Below, piece after piece: positions 8,795 through 18,377 of a DNA stretch of 33,579 nt. The stretch lies in the NCBI GenBank assembly GCA_019911785.1, contig JAIOJM010000045.1:1-33579 (forward strand), read 5' to 3'. Numbering within the stretch: position 1 is the first letter of the stretch; every line of letters starts with the position of its first letter. Made by a program: the position numbers and the translations under genes. The notes beneath the pieces were generated by a model, which searched no databases, was not told the origin of the DNA, and saw only the letters and a list, made by a program, of their open reading frames with translations. The DNA comes from Sulfuricella sp. (GTDB taxonomy: Bacteria; Pseudomonadota; Gammaproteobacteria; Burkholderiales; Sulfuricellaceae).

Positions 8795-11359
8795 ATGAGC
8801 GAACAACTACCACTTCTCCTCTTTCCGAGACCGAGCGCCACAGATCGAGAAAAACGTCCGCCAGGCTGGCCGCATACTCATCTTCCCTCCCCCGAACGCC
8901 AACGTGATCGCTTGGCACCAAAATTCAATACATTGCAATCTGCGTTCGATGCACGCCGCATCCAACTGCAAGCAGCGGCACCCAATGACGATCCTGAGCT
9001 CGTAGTGGTTTTCGAAACCATCGGCTCTGTAGACAAATTCATCGGCGCCGTAAAACGTACCCCGGGGCTTGAGTGGCTGCTGGAAGCCGACGAGGTCGAC
9101 GTCGAGCCAGATGATGACTTTTTCGACGTCAATGAGCACGAGAAACCACTGACAGGACGCCTTTTTTTGTTGGGCACCAACAGACAGGCACTTTCCGAGA
9201 TTATTAGCCTGTGGAGTCGCTATCAGGCCGATCCCAATGTCAAGCTTGACCATGGGCTTGGGGTTTGGAAAGAGGTCTTCAAGCACCTGCGAGACGTTCG
9301 CTTCTGGGGCGTCCATGATCGCGTAGGACATGACATCCTGCAATTCTGGGAGAACCACCTCGCCTGCGGTGATGAAGCGGTACGATTTGAGATCGAGGCG
9401 TGGTGCTTTGCGGCCCAAGACAAAAATGATCGAGCCGCTGATGAGATTAACCGTCTGGTGACTGCGCAGGGTGGGCGCGTGCTGCGAAGCGCGCTGATCC
9501 CCGATATTGCCTACCATGGGTTTCTCATTGAGATGCCCGCGGAGGGCGTGCGTCGGCTTCTGAGCGACTCGCCTCCCGAGTTGGCACAGTCGGAGCGCGT
9601 AATGTTCTTCCGGCCTCGGGGGCAGGCTCTCGCCCGACCTGAAGACGATGACACCCGGCTGCCCAGCACTGACGTACCTATTCGAACAGTGTCAGGCATG
9701 CCGGTAGTGGCGATGCTTGATGGCCTACCTCTGCAGAACCACCCGCTGCTGGCAGGAAGACTGACCATCGACGATCCCGACGGATGGGAGGCCACATATG
9801 AGGCAAAGGATCGAGTCCACGGGACGGCCATGGCATCGCTTATTGCCTATGGTGAACTGGATGGGCCAAGGGTGCCTCTCGGCAAGCCCATCTACGTCAG
9901 ACCAATCATGCGCCCCGATCCAGCCGACACCCGGTCACCACGCCAGGAATCTACGCCGAGTGACATACTGTTGATCGATCTTGTGCACCGGGCTGTACGC
10001 CGAATATTCGAAGGTGAGGGAGATACTCTGGCAGCCGCGCCGACGGTGAAAGTGATCAACCTCTCCGTCGGCGATCTTCATCGACCCTTTGACAAAGAAC
10101 TATCGCCATGGGCGCGTCTGCTAGACTGGTTGTCCTACAAATATCAGGTGTTGTTTGTCGTTAGTGCTGGCAACGTGTCGACGGATCTCACACTTGAAAC
10201 GCCTCGAGAATCCCTGTCCGCCCTGTCATCGGAAGAGCGCAATCGCCTAGCCCTAAGCGCGCACCTGTCAGACTCATTAAATCGCCGACTGTTGACGCCT
10301 GCAGAGTCGATCAACGCGCTCACGGTTGGGGCGGTGCACGCGGATGCAGCTAGATTTCCGATCAGTTCAGCCCGCTATGATCTATTCCCCGAGTTTGGCG
10401 TTTCGCCATACTCCTGTATCGGTCACGGGTTCCGCAGGGCAGTCAAGCCAGATATAGTCTTGCCGGGAGGTCGTGTACTGCACCGAGAAAAATTGCCGGG
10501 AGTACCTGGTGCCACCCAAGTAAACCTGATCAACAGCAATGTGGCACCCGGACACCTTGTGGCAGCGCCGCCAGACCCCAGCGGCAATAATACGAAGTAT
10601 GCCAGAGGGACAAGCAACTCCGCAGCACTAGCCACTCGCGGAGCCGCACAGGCTCATGCCGTTATTGAGTCATTAAGGGCGGGCAGCCCCTCAGACATTC
10701 CAGAACGCTTTGACGGCGTACTCCTTAAAGCAATTCTGGCACATGGGGCCGAGTGGGGTGATTTGGAGAGCCAGATACTCAGCTCGCGCCCGGATATTAC
10801 TGATTGGCGGAAGAAGCAGGACTTCGTTGCACGACTTGTCGGCTACGGATTAGCAGATATTGACCGTGCGCTTTCGTGTACAGAACAGCGTGCAACATTA
10901 ATCGGTGTCGGCGAATTGAATGACGGAGATGGGTTGGAATTCCGCGCACCGCTTCCGCCCTGCCTGAGCGCCAAAACAGTCAAGCGTCGCCTTACCGTGA
11001 CACTTGCGTGGTTTACACCCGTAAATGCGCGTCACGCAAAATACCGTGGAGCAAGGTTGTGGATAAAACCTCCGCACAATGATCTTGATGCATCACGCAT
11101 GAATTGTGATTGGCATCATGTTCAGCGTGGGACACTACAGCATGAAATATTCGAAGGAGAAAACGCGCTCGCATTTGTGGACGGGGCGGAAATGGTTTTC
11201 AAGGTCAACTGTGCCGAAGACGGTGGCAAATTACATGACCCGGTTCAGTTCGCCCTGTGTGTTTCACTTGAAGTGGGAGAGGGTATTGACCTACCGATTT
11301 ACCAAGAGATTAGAGAGCGGGTGGCGGTGCGAGTTGGATTACATGCCTCTGGGCTATGA
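8795..11359 (+). CDS. ietS: Subtilisin-like serine protease of an IetAS-type system
   Basis: An 854-residue S8-family protease with no signal peptide, so probably cytoplasmic. About 300 residues precede the protease domain. The catalytic triad can be read: Asp309 in VVAMLDG, His342 in VHGTAMASL and Ser607 in RGTSNSA, with the oxyanion Asn460 in VVSAGN. About 200 C-terminal residues follow the serine. It starts 24 bases after ietA with an AAGGG site, so the two form an operon. In the pTiC58 pair the protease is the toxic component and the ATPase the restraining one. That division of labour here is inference; an intact triad shows the protease is likely active. Confidence 0.88.
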   Translation: MSEQLPLLLFPRPSATDREKRPPGWPHTHLPSPERQRDRLAPKFNTLQSAFDARRIQLQAAAPNDDPELVVVFETIGSVDKFIGAVKRTPGLEWLLEADEVDVEPDDDFFDVNEHEKPLTGRLFLLGTNRQALSEIISLWSRYQADPNVKLDHGLGVWKEVFKHLRDVRFWGVHDRVGHDILQFWENHLACGDEAVRFEIEAWCFAAQDKNDRAADEINRLVTAQGGRVLRSALIPDIAYHGFLIEMPAEGVRRLLSDSPPELAQSERVMFFRPRGQALARPEDDDTRLPSTDVPIRTVSGMPVVAMLDGLPLQNHPLLAGRLTIDDPDGWEATYEAKDRVHGTAMASLIAYGELDGPRVPLGKPIYVRPIMRPDPADTRSPRQESTPSDILLIDLVHRAVRRIFEGEGDTLAAAPTVKVINLSVGDLHRPFDKELSPWARLLDWLSYKYQVLFVVSAGNVSTDLTLETPRESLSALSSEERNRLALSAHLSDSLNRRLLTPAESINALTVGAVHADAARFPISSARYDLFPEFGVSPYSCIGHGFRRAVKPDIVLPGGRVLHREKLPGVPGATQVNLINSNVAPGHLVAAPPDPSGNNTKYARGTSNSAALATRGAAQAHAVIESLRAGSPSDIPERFDGVLLKAILAHGAEWGDLESQILSSRPDITDWRKKQDFVARLVGYGLADIDRALSCTEQRATLIGVGELNDGDGLEFRAPLPPCLSAKTVKRRLTVTLAWFTPVNARHAKYRGARLWIKPPHNDLDASRMNCDWHHVQRGTLQHEIFEGENALAFVDGAEMVFKVNCAEDGGKLHDPVQFALCVSLEVGEGIDLPIYQEIRERVAVRVGLHASGL

Positions 11360-11597
11360 TTGCGACGGTGATCGCTACCCCTTTGGCGTGCCCAGGCGCT
11401 GATCCACTGAAGGCAATCTGCGTGCGAAAGCGGGTTCGGTTGTGAAACACGGGATCGAACTCCATGCCACCAAAATTCGAACCTGCTACGTGCTTGTATC
11501 TATGCGCCACAACGGCTTCAAGCTACAATTCCTGGACGGATGCGCACGGATTTACTCTCACTATCGCCGTACACGGTTTCGTGGAGACGCCTCTGCG
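11360..11597. other. Non-coding or decayed stretch after ietS
   Basis: I see no convincing gene here. Short open frames exist on both strands (one of 66 codons on the minus strand at 11310-11510 overlaps the ietS end), but none has a recognisable domain or ribosome binding site. Two TTCGA-containing patches look a little like tRNA T-loops, but no cloverleaf can be built. It may be remnant island DNA. Confidence 0.4.
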
Positions 11598-11626
11598 CCA
11601 CCAATTCATAAAGGCCAGACTTTGCT
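11598..11626. repeat. Direct repeat, distal copy (possible attachment site)
   Basis: CCACCA, six bases, then AAAGGCCAGACTTTGCT, the counterpart of 7764-7792 at an offset of 3834 bases. The first six bases match a tRNA CCACCA end, but no T arm or acceptor precedes them. Its right half is the first arm of the terminator at 11610-11637. Confidence 0.6.
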
Positions 11627-11637
11627 CTGGCCTTTTT
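11610..11637 (+). terminator. Rho-independent terminator, probably once that of tRNA-Ala
   Basis: A perfect 10-bp stem, AAAGGCCAGA (11610-11619) and TCTGGCCTTT (11626-11635), has a 6-base loop and is followed by TT and more T-rich sequence. It now lies 250 bases after ietS. Since the same first arm follows the tRNA at 7776-7785, the simplest reading is that the tRNA ended here before the ietAS insertion. Confidence 0.75.
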
Positions 11638-11759
11638 CTTTTCCGCCGTTGCGTCAGCACTGGCGCGGCTTCCGGCTTTCATGCAACGGGCGGGATAGGC
11701 GTCGGGGCGGTTTGCTTGGTGTTCATCGTGGGCTCTGTGATGTGATTGACGACGCTATC

Positions 11760-12047
11760 ATGAACGCGCTGTTCAATCAGGAAGCCAAGCTCCCGGCCAT
11801 TCATTTCGCATCAAAAGGTAGTCCGCGCTTGCCGGACCTGATAAATTACAACCTTTGCCAGCTCGCGGCCCTGATTCTCGAAGACCTGAAGCGCTACCCG
11901 CAATCGGCCATTAGCGATATTCGCCAGCGCATCGGTGGCGAGATTTACCTAAAGCAGGTCAAGCGGGCGCTGGACGCACTGATCGACAAGGGTGATGTGC
12001 GCTTTGAAGGCGAAAACCGCTGGCGGCGCTACTGGTTGGCACGATGA
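11760..12047 (+). CDS. Small winged-helix-like protein upstream of type III RM
   Basis: A 95-residue protein. Its C-terminal 70 residues read like a winged helix: YNLCQLAALILEDLKRYP, then AISDIRQRIGG, then VKRALDALIDKGDVRFEG and a basic tail RWRRYWLAR. It could bind DNA and regulate the downstream mod-res genes. The start is uncertain: ATG 11760 has no clear Shine-Dalgarno, and the open frame continues upstream to 11442 through the terminator, which makes a longer protein unlikely. Its TGA stop overlaps the ATG of a short frame (ATGA) that leads into mod. I do not recognise a named family, so the fold is inferred from the helix-strand pattern only. Confidence 0.55.
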   Translation: MNALFNQEAKLPAIHFASKGSPRLPDLINYNLCQLAALILEDLKRYPQSAISDIRQRIGGEIYLKQVKRALDALIDKGDVRFEGENRWRRYWLAR

Positions 12048-12211
12048 GAGGTCTATCGGACATTCAGGGGGATATCCGCGAGACACGGGTGATAGAACCT
12101 GGGCGATATACCGTCCTGCCCTCAAAAAATCAAAGACTTCTATCGATCTATTCCTGCAGGGCATGGGCGATAGCAACAACACAGAACAGGGAATCTGAAT
12201 GCCCACGCTAA
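12044..12211 (+). CDS. Possible 55-residue leader ORF before mod
   Basis: An ATG overlapping the previous stop (ATGA) opens a 55-residue frame, beginning MRGLSDIQGDIRETRVIEPG, that ends 13 bases inside mod. The overlaps at both ends suggest a translational relay from the winged-helix gene to mod. There is no known domain and it may be chance; I include it because otherwise 150 bases would be empty. Confidence 0.22.
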   Translation: MRGLSDIQGDIRETRVIEPGRYTVLPSKNQRLLSIYSCRAWAIATTQNRESECPR

Positions 12212-13821
12212 ACTGGATCGGCAAGGAAGCCGTCGTCAAACACCACAAAGAGGTGCCATTCCGTCTGCTGGAACCGGTGCCGGACTTGTCCTGCGGTGCA
12301 GCCGACAGCGGCAACCTGATCGTGCAGGGCGACAACCTGCATGCGCTCAAAGCCCTGTTGCCGCGCTACGCGGGCCAAGTCAAGTGCATCTACATCGACC
12401 CGCCGTACAACACCGGCAACGAGGGCTGGGTCTACAACGACAACGTCAACAGCCCGGAAATCCGCCGCTGGCTGGGTGAAGTGGTCGGCAAGGAAGGCGA
12501 GACGCTGGATCGGCACGACCGCTGGCTCTCCATGATGTATCCGCGCCTCGTGCTACTGCGACAGTTTTTGCGCGATGACGGGGCAATTTTTGTCTCCATA
12601 GACGACAACGAGGTGGCAACACTGCGGCTGTTGATGGATGAGATTTTCGGGGCGAAGAATTTTGTTGCGACGGTCGCGTGGCAACGGCGAATTTCACCAG
12701 ATGCAAGGCTCGGACTAAGTCAGGCACACGACCACATTGTGGTGTTTGCTAAATCCACAGATTCAATTGAATTTCATTCCATCCCGCTGAGTGGAGATCA
12801 AGCAAAAAATTTCAAGAACCCCGACAGCGATCCTCGCGGCGCGTGGACCTCGACTGATTTCACTGCACAAGGCTGGCGACCCAATCAGATGTACGAAATT
12901 CGCACACCTTCAGGTTCTGCATATGAGCCTCCTCTGGGGAGATGCTGGGCGAATATCGAGCCTGCTTTTCAAAAACTGCTGACCGAAGGAAGAATGTGGT
13001 TTGGCAAGGATGGTAAAGGACGGCCACGCGTAAAGACTTACCTTTCCGAGAGTACAGGCGTTCGTGCATGGACTTGGTGGACAAACCAAGAGTGCGGTCA
13101 CAATCAGGAGGCGAAAAAGGAAATCAATGAGGTCATCGGGCATGATGTTCCATTCGACACCCCCAAACCGACCCGCCTGATCCAACGCATTCTGCAAATC
13201 GCCACCGACAAGGACTCACTGGTTCTGGACAGCTTCGCCGGTTCCGGCACCACAGGCCATGCGGTGCTGAAACAAAACGCGGAAGACGGCGGCAGCCGCC
13301 GTTTTATCCTCGTCGAAATGGACGAGGGCATCGCGCAGAACGTCACCGCTGAACGCGTCAAACGAGTTGCCTGCGGCTACACCAAAGACTCCCTCTCCCC
13401 CGACCCCTCTCCGGCAAGCGGGCGAGGGGAGAAATGGGTTGAGGGTCTTGGCGGCGACTTCCAGTTCTGCCGCCTGTCTGCCGAGCCCCTGTTCACTGCC
13501 GAGGGACAGATACGCGCCGATGTCACCTTCGCCCAATTGGCCGAATTCGTCTGGTTCGCGGAAACCGGCTCCGGCTATATGGGCCAAGGGGATTCACCGC
13601 TTCTGGGCGTGCACGAGGGGCGCGGCATCTACCTGCTGTACAACGGCATTCTCAAGGACAAGTCGGTGAGCGGCGGCAATGTGCTCACCGGGCCGGTGTT
13701 CGATGTGCTGCCGAAATTTGCCGGCCCCAAAGTGATCTACGCCGCCGCCAACCGCATGGGCGGCCGCGCTGCGCGTGAGGGCATCACCTTCAAGCAAACC
13801 CCTTACGCGCTGGATGTGTGA
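12199..13821 (+). CDS. mod: Type III restriction-modification methyltransferase (Mod)
   Basis: A 540-residue adenine DNA methyltransferase of the beta class, in which the catalytic DPPY (residues 67-70, in IDPPYNTGN) precedes the AdoMet site (FAGSG at 346-350, in DSFAGSGTTGHAV). The region between them, about 170-310, should be the target recognition domain; its sequence gives no specificity by eye. Type III Mod works alone as a methylase and with Res as a nuclease. The res start is three bases after the mod stop. Residues about 398-412 (SLSPDPSPASGRGEK) are encoded by a GC-rich palindromic repeat inserted in frame after the catalytic domain, and the reading stays open through it. Confidence 0.92.
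   Translation: MPTLNWIGKEAVVKHHKEVPFRLLEPVPDLSCGAADSGNLIVQGDNLHALKALLPRYAGQVKCIYIDPPYNTGNEGWVYNDNVNSPEIRRWLGEVVGKEGETLDRHDRWLSMMYPRLVLLRQFLRDDGAIFVSIDDNEVATLRLLMDEIFGAKNFVATVAWQRRISPDARLGLSQAHDHIVVFAKSTDSIEFHSIPLSGDQAKNFKNPDSDPRGAWTSTDFTAQGWRPNQMYEIRTPSGSAYEPPLGRCWANIEPAFQKLLTEGRMWFGKDGKGRPRVKTYLSESTGVRAWTWWTNQECGHNQEAKKEINEVIGHDVPFDTPKPTRLIQRILQIATDKDSLVLDSFAGSGTTGHAVLKQNAEDGGSRRFILVEMDEGIAQNVTAERVKRVACGYTKDSLSPDPSPASGRGEKWVEGLGGDFQFCRLSAEPLFTAEGQIRADVTFAQLAEFVWFAETGSGYMGQGDSPLLGVHEGRGIYLLYNGILKDKSVSGGNVLTGPVFDVLPKFAGPKVIYAAANRMGGRAAREGITFKQTPYALDV
13391..13432. repeat. CCCTCTCCC-type palindromic repeat inside mod
   Basis: A 42-base GC-rich element, CCCTCTCCCCCGACCCCTCT then CCGGCAAGCGGGCGAGGGGA and GA, forms an imperfect hairpin in which CCCCTC pairs with GAGGGG. 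It is read in frame as part of Mod. Relatives lie at 5308-5328 and 30657-30724, both intergenic. Confidence 0.7.
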
Positions 13822-13824
13822 GCC

Positions 13825-16530
13825 ATGACGACATTTGCCGCAAAAACCTACCAGTCGCAAGTACTCGAAAGCGTAGAAGCCTATTTCAAGGCCTGCCACG
13901 AACTGCCGTCACCGTCGATTGCCTTCACCGCGACCACGGAGCGACTGTGGGGCCGTGGCAACCCGTACAACCCGCTATCGGGCTTTCCGGCCGATATGCC
14001 GTATTTCTGCCTGCGCGTGCCCACCGGTGGTGGCAAGACCTGGCTGGCGGCGAAGAGCGTAGCGCTGGTCAACACGCACCTGCTGCGCTGCGAGCACAGC
14101 GTCATCCTGTGGCTGGTGCCGAGCAAGCCGATCCGCGAGCAGACACTGCGCGCCTTGCGCGACCGCCAACACCCCTACCACACCGCGTTGCGCGAAGCCG
14201 GCACTATCACCGTTCTCGATCTGGAAGACGCCAAGAGCGTGACTCGCGCCACGCTGGATACGTCGACCACCATCATCGTGGCCACGCGGCAGGCGTTTCA
14301 GGTGGAGGAAGAGGAATGCCGCAAGGTGTACCAGTCCAGCGGCGCGTTGATGCACCACTTCGACAATCTGTCGCCAACGCAGCGGGACGAATTGTTGACC
14401 GAAGGCGAAGGCTCGGATCGGATCACGCCCTGTTCGCTGGCCAACGTACTGCGTCTGCGGAGGCCATTCGTGGTCGTCGATGAGGCGCACAACAATCGCA
14501 CCGAACTGGCCTTCGACATGCTGGCGCGCTTCCGCCCCAGCGGGGTGATGGAACTGACCGCCACGCCCGATCTGGAGCGCACCCCAAGCAACGTATTGCA
14601 CAGCGTATCCGCCGCCGAGTTGAAGGCGGAAGAAATGATCAAGCTGCCGGTGGTGCTCGAAACGGAGCCGAACTGGCAGCAGTGTCTGGCCGATGCCATC
14701 GGTCGCCGCGATGCCCTGCACAAGCTGGCCGACGATGAACGTCGGGCGGGAGCGGCCTACTTGCGGCCGCTGGTGCTGATTCAGTCCGAGCCGCGCCGGG
14801 CCGGTGTGGATACGCTGGATTTCGAACGCGTGCGCAACGAGCTGATCGCCAACCACGGCATTCCGGCCAACGAAATCATCGTGGCCACCAGCGAGGAAAA
14901 GGGGCTGGAGCAGATTGACGCGGATTACAAGCTGGGCATTGCCGACCCAACCTGCCCGGTGAAATTCGTCATCACCCAGAAGGCGCTGGCCGAAGGGTGG
15001 GACTGCCCATTTGCCTACATCCTGGTCAGCATGGCTTCGCTGCATTCGGCCACGGCGGTAGAACAGTTGCTCGGGCGCGTGTTGCGTCAACCGGGTGCGA
15101 GTCATCGGCAGGCGTGGGCATTGAACCAGTCCTACGCCTTCGTCGTTTCCCGCAACTTTGCCGAAACCGCCAGCGCCTTGCGTGACCGATTGGTGGCTGG
15201 GGCGGGCTTCGAGCGGCGCGAGGTAGCCGAGTTTGTGACGGCAGCCAAAGCCGAGCAGTCGCGGCTGGACCTGGAGGGGCACGCAGGGCGCGTTGTCGTT
15301 CGGCCGGTGGCGATTACCTTGTCCGAAAAACCCGATCTCAAGAGTGTGCCCAAGCCGATCCGCGACAAGGTGAGTTGGGATGGCAGGCTGAATACGCTCA
15401 CCATCAGTACACCGCTGACCGAGGATGAGGCCGAAACACTCAAGGCATCGGTCACGTCAGAAACAGCAGCGGCGGCCATTGTTGAAGCCGCCGAAGTCAG
15501 CCGTACCACTGCCATCGAATTCTTTCAGACGCCGGCCGAACTGGGGGAGCGCTTCCGCGTACCGCAGCTTGCGTTGCGCGTGCAGGGCGAGCTTCAGTTG
15601 TTCGATGACCCTGAGGTGCTGGAGTACCCGTGGGACTTGTCGCCTTACGATGCCGCGCCAACAGCCGACGACTTGAGTGCGCTGGGTGCTGGCCTCAAGG
15701 TTTCGGAAGGTGGTGAGATTGATGTGGACGACGCCAGCGGCAAAGTCGTTTCACGCTTTCTGCCCGAACTGCAACGGGACTTGGGCCTGGCATACCAACC
15801 TGAAAACTGGGATGAGATTCGCCTCGCCACCTGGCTTTGCCGTAATCTGCCGGAACAATCCCTCACCCATTCGAGCAAGCAAGCCTTCGTGGTCGCGTGG
15901 CTGACCGATCTGCTGCGCCGGGATGATGTCACGCTAGCCCGTGCCAACCTGCAGAAATTCCTGATCCGTAATCGCCTTGAGGCGCGTATCCGCGACTTGC
16001 GCAAACAGGCGATGGGCAAGGCTTTCCAGCAAACGCTGTTCGGGGATGGCGCTGCGTCACGCGTCGCGGTGACCGACCACTACGCTTTCGAGTTCCACGC
16101 GCAAGCCTACGCGCCTAGCCGCGACTACGACGGCCGCTTCGGCCACTTCGACTTCCGCAAGCACTTCTACGGGCGCATTGGCGATTTCGACAGCAAGGAA
16201 GAATTCGAATGCGCCTGCTGGCTGGATATTCAAGCTCAGCAGGGGCGTATCCAGTTCTGGGTACGCAATCTCGTTCGGCGCGAGGGAAGCTCCTTCTTCC
16301 TGCAGAAAGCGGACGGGCGTTTCTACCCGGATTTTTTGTGCCAGCTACCCGGAACGAATGGCAAGCCAAGGGCCGTACTCGCCGTCGAATACAAGGGCGC
16401 GGATCGCTGGACTGCGGTTGAGGATGACCGTTTGATTGGCGGTCTGTGGGCCAATCTGTCCGAGGGGCGCTGCCGGTTCGTGATGGTCAAGGACAAGCGG
16501 TGGGATTGGGTTGAGGAATATCTGAAATGA
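13825..16530 (+). CDS. res: Type III restriction endonuclease subunit (Res)
   Basis: A 901-residue SF2 helicase-nuclease that cuts DNA with Mod after ATP-driven scanning between sites. Walker A GGGKT lies at about residues 68-72 (VPTGGGKTW), DEAH near 218-221 (VVVDEAHNN), TATP shortly after, then [11 protein letters not shown] and [10 protein letters not shown] as helicase motifs V and VI. The C-terminal nuclease motif is visible as FYPDF near 833 and VEYKG near 854, a PD-(D/E)XK arrangement. Length and motif order fit an intact Res. It follows mod by three bases and is not interrupted. The long minus-strand open frame across it is a shadow. Confidence 0.92.
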   Translation: MTTFAAKTYQSQVLESVEAYFKACHELPSPSIAFTATTERLWGRGNPYNPLSGFPADMPYFCLRVPTGGGKTWLAAKSVALVNTHLLRCEHSVILWLVPSKPIREQTLRALRDRQHPYHTALREAGTITVLDLEDAKSVTRATLDTSTTIIVATRQAFQVEEEECRKVYQSSGALMHHFDNLSPTQRDELLTEGEGSDRITPCSLANVLRLRRPFVVVDEAHNNRTELAFDMLARFRPSGVMELTATPDLERTPSNVLHSVSAAELKAEEMIKLPVVLETEPNWQQCLADAIGRRDALHKLADDERRAGAAYLRPLVLIQSEPRRAGVDTLDFERVRNELIANHGIPANEIIVATSEEKGLEQIDADYKLGIADPTCPVKFVITQKALAEGWDCPFAYILVSMASLHSATAVEQLLGRVLRQPGASHRQAWALNQSYAFVVSRNFAETASALRDRLVAGAGFERREVAEFVTAAKAEQSRLDLEGHAGRVVVRPVAITLSEKPDLKSVPKPIRDKVSWDGRLNTLTISTPLTEDEAETLKASVTSETAAAAIVEAAEVSRTTAIEFFQTPAELGERFRVPQLALRVQGELQLFDDPEVLEYPWDLSPYDAAPTADDLSALGAGLKVSEGGEIDVDDASGKVVSRFLPELQRDLGLAYQPENWDEIRLATWLCRNLPEQSLTHSSKQAFVVAWLTDLLRRDDVTLARANLQKFLIRNRLEARIRDLRKQAMGKAFQQTLFGDGAASRVAVTDHYAFEFHAQAYAPSRDYDGRFGHFDFRKHFYGRIGDFDSKEEFECACWLDIQAQQGRIQFWVRNLVRREGSSFFLQKADGRFYPDFLCQLPGTNGKPRAVLAVEYKGADRWTAVEDDRLIGGLWANLSEGRCRFVMVKDKRWDWVEEYLK

Positions 16531-16585
16531 CGCCAGATCTGACCCTGACGCCCTCTACTTTCCTCGCTGCGGAGGTGCGGTTCAG

Positions 16586-17311
16586 ATGAGTGATCTAAAT
16601 CAGCCCCTCTCCCCCGCCGAACTTGATGAACTCGACGATTTCCTCTCTTCGCCGGAGATGGAAGAAATGGCGATGGACGTCTCCACGCTGGAAGGCTATC
16701 TGACGGCCATCGTCATCGGCCCACAGACCGTGATGCCATCACGCTGGCTGCCGTGGGTGTGGGACATGGAGAATGGTCAGGCCGAGGCGACTTTTGCCGA
16801 CATCGATCAGGCAAATCGTGTCATGGGTTTGGTGATGCGATTCATGAACGGGATTGCCCGTACCTTCATGGACGATCCCGCACCGTTTGAGCCCATCTAC
16901 TGGCGGGGGGTGCACTGGGGCGCCGCCGAGTGGTGCGAGGGATTCATCCTCGGCACCCAATTCGCCGAGGATGCCTGGAGTCTCTTGTGGGTTGGTAAGC
17001 CGACGCTGGTCACGCCGTTCATTCGACTCGGTATGGACGACGGCATCGAGATTACGCGCAAGGCGGGGGATGCACAACACTGGATGGAGGCTGTCGAACC
17101 GGCCCTTGTCGAGATTCATGCTTTCTGGAAGGAACGACGGGCCAGCCAACCAGCAGGACTGAGCGGCGACGATTTCCATCTTGGCCGCCAGCGGCTTCCT
17201 GTCACGAGGGATGCGCCGAAGGTTGGGCGAAACGATCCATGCCCTTGCGGGTCAGGTAAGAAATTCAAGAAGTGCTGCGGGGCAGATGGTGCGCCGGCAA
17301 CGGTACATTGA
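16586..17311 (+). CDS. UPF0149 (YecA-like) protein with SEC-C zinc motif
   Basis: A 241-residue protein. Residues about 8-190 match the UPF0149/YecA pattern ([40 protein letters not shown]). It ends in a SEC-C metal-binding motif, [18 protein letters not shown] at about 214-231, with the CxC and CC zinc ligands intact. SEC-C motifs occur at the SecA C-terminus and in many small proteins and bind zinc; in SecA they contact SecB and ribosomes. GGAGGT lies nine bases before the ATG. The gene starts 55 bases after res, and fic follows 10 bases after its stop. A role beside a restriction system or Fic protein is not established. Confidence 0.85.
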   Translation: MSDLNQPLSPAELDELDDFLSSPEMEEMAMDVSTLEGYLTAIVIGPQTVMPSRWLPWVWDMENGQAEATFADIDQANRVMGLVMRFMNGIARTFMDDPAPFEPIYWRGVHWGAAEWCEGFILGTQFAEDAWSLLWVGKPTLVTPFIRLGMDDGIEITRKAGDAQHWMEAVEPALVEIHAFWKERRASQPAGLSGDDFHLGRQRLPVTRDAPKVGRNDPCPCGSGKKFKKCCGADGAPATVH

Positions 17312-17321
17312 GGAGTACGAG

Positions 17322-18368
17322 ATGAAGACACTGCGCCAGTTCGCCACGGGCCAAGCCGCGATTCCTGCTGCTACTGCGTGGTATCTCTCCGATCTCGGCG
17401 AGTTTCGCGGCAAGCAGGAACTCTACACGCGCCAGTCGCCCCAGCGTCTGAAGGCCTTGCGCGAGCATGCGATGATTGAGAGTGCCGTGTCATCGAATCG
17501 CATCGAGGGCGTCTCCATCGACCCCGGCCGTGTGCGCGATATTCTGGTGGCACCGAAACCGCTGTTTCGCGACCGCGACGAAGAGGAGGTGCGCGGCTAT
17601 CGCGATGCGCTGGCATGGATTCACGCCGAGGCCGCGACGCTTTCGGTCGACGAGGAAACCATCAAACGCCTGCACGCCATGGCCCGTGGCCAGATTTGGG
17701 ATGCCGGGCAATACAAGGAGAAAGACGGCGACATCATCGAACGCTACCCGGATGGCAGCGAGCGGGTGCGCTTTCGCACCGTGCCGGCCGCCGAGACTCC
17801 GGCACGAAGGGCCGATCTGGTATTGGACTGGCGGCGCTGCCAGGATGAGGGATGGGTGCCGCCAATAATCGCGCTGGCGGCGTTCAATCTGGATTTCCTG
17901 TGCATCCACCCGTTCCGCGACGGCAACGGACGGGTCTCGCGCCTGCTATGGCTGCTGCAGAGCTATCAGCTCGGCTACGAGGTCGGCCGTTATGTCAGCC
18001 TTGAACGATTAGTCGAGCAGAACAAGGACCGCTACTACGAGACGTTGGAGAAGAGTTCGCAGGGGTGGCACGAGGGCAAGCATGACCCGTGGCCCTACAT
18101 TAACTATGTCCTGTTTATCCTGAAAACCGCCTACAAGGAATTCGCCGAGCGGGTCGGAGAAACGAAAGCGCCTCGCGGAGCCAAGACCGATCAGATCCTC
18201 GCATCGATCCAGCAATTCCCGGGCGAATTCTCGGTCGCCCAACTGGAACTGCGCTGCCCTGGGGTCAGTCGGGATATGGTTCGCCGGGTGCTCCGCGAAC
18301 GGCAAGCGGCAGGCGAGATCGAATGCCTGGGACGTGGCCCGGCGGCGAAGTGGCTGAAGAAAGGGTAA
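17322..18368 (+). CDS. Fic-family protein (probable AMP-transferase)
   Basis: A 348-residue Fic protein. The catalytic motif HPFRDGNGR is complete near residues 196-204, including the His and the phosphate-binding GNGR. An N-terminal inhibitory motif of the (S/T)xxxE(G/N) type is seen as SNRIEG at 58-63, which places it in the class with its inhibitory helix at the N-terminus. The last 60 residues look like a winged helix (FSVAQLELRCPG, MVRRVLRERQAAGEIE). Fic enzymes usually AMPylate proteins; the target here is unknown. The start ATG has GAGGAG six bases upstream. The stop codon lies inside an 18-base palindrome, and the frame after it would encode SKGNKEGNN, similar to tails I recall on related Fic proteins. 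Confidence 0.9.
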   Translation: MKTLRQFATGQAAIPAATAWYLSDLGEFRGKQELYTRQSPQRLKALREHAMIESAVSSNRIEGVSIDPGRVRDILVAPKPLFRDRDEEEVRGYRDALAWIHAEAATLSVDEETIKRLHAMARGQIWDAGQYKEKDGDIIERYPDGSERVRFRTVPAAETPARRADLVLDWRRCQDEGWVPPIIALAAFNLDFLCIHPFRDGNGRVSRLLWLLQSYQLGYEVGRYVSLERLVEQNKDRYYETLEKSSQGWHEGKHDPWPYINYVLFILKTAYKEFAERVGETKAPRGAKTDQILASIQQFPGEFSVAQLELRCPGVSRDMVRRVLRERQAAGEIECLGRGPAAKWLKKG

Positions 18369-18377
18369 TTACCCTTT
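18360..18377. repeat. 18-base perfect palindrome at the fic stop codon
   Basis: AAAGGGTAATTACCCTTT is fully self-complementary and contains the TAA stop of fic at its centre. GGGTAAT recurs about 30 bases further on. It could be a weak terminator, an operator, or just the repetitive codons of a protein tail. Confidence 0.55.

Noticed and set aside
11430..11603. Possible tRNA remnant (TTCGA patches and a CCACCA end)
   Set aside because: No acceptor, D or anticodon stems can be paired, and the bases before CCACCA at 11598-11603 do not form a T arm.
13975..15282. 435-codon minus-strand open frame inside res
   Set aside because: Shadow of the res coding frame; no ribosome site and no recognisable domain.
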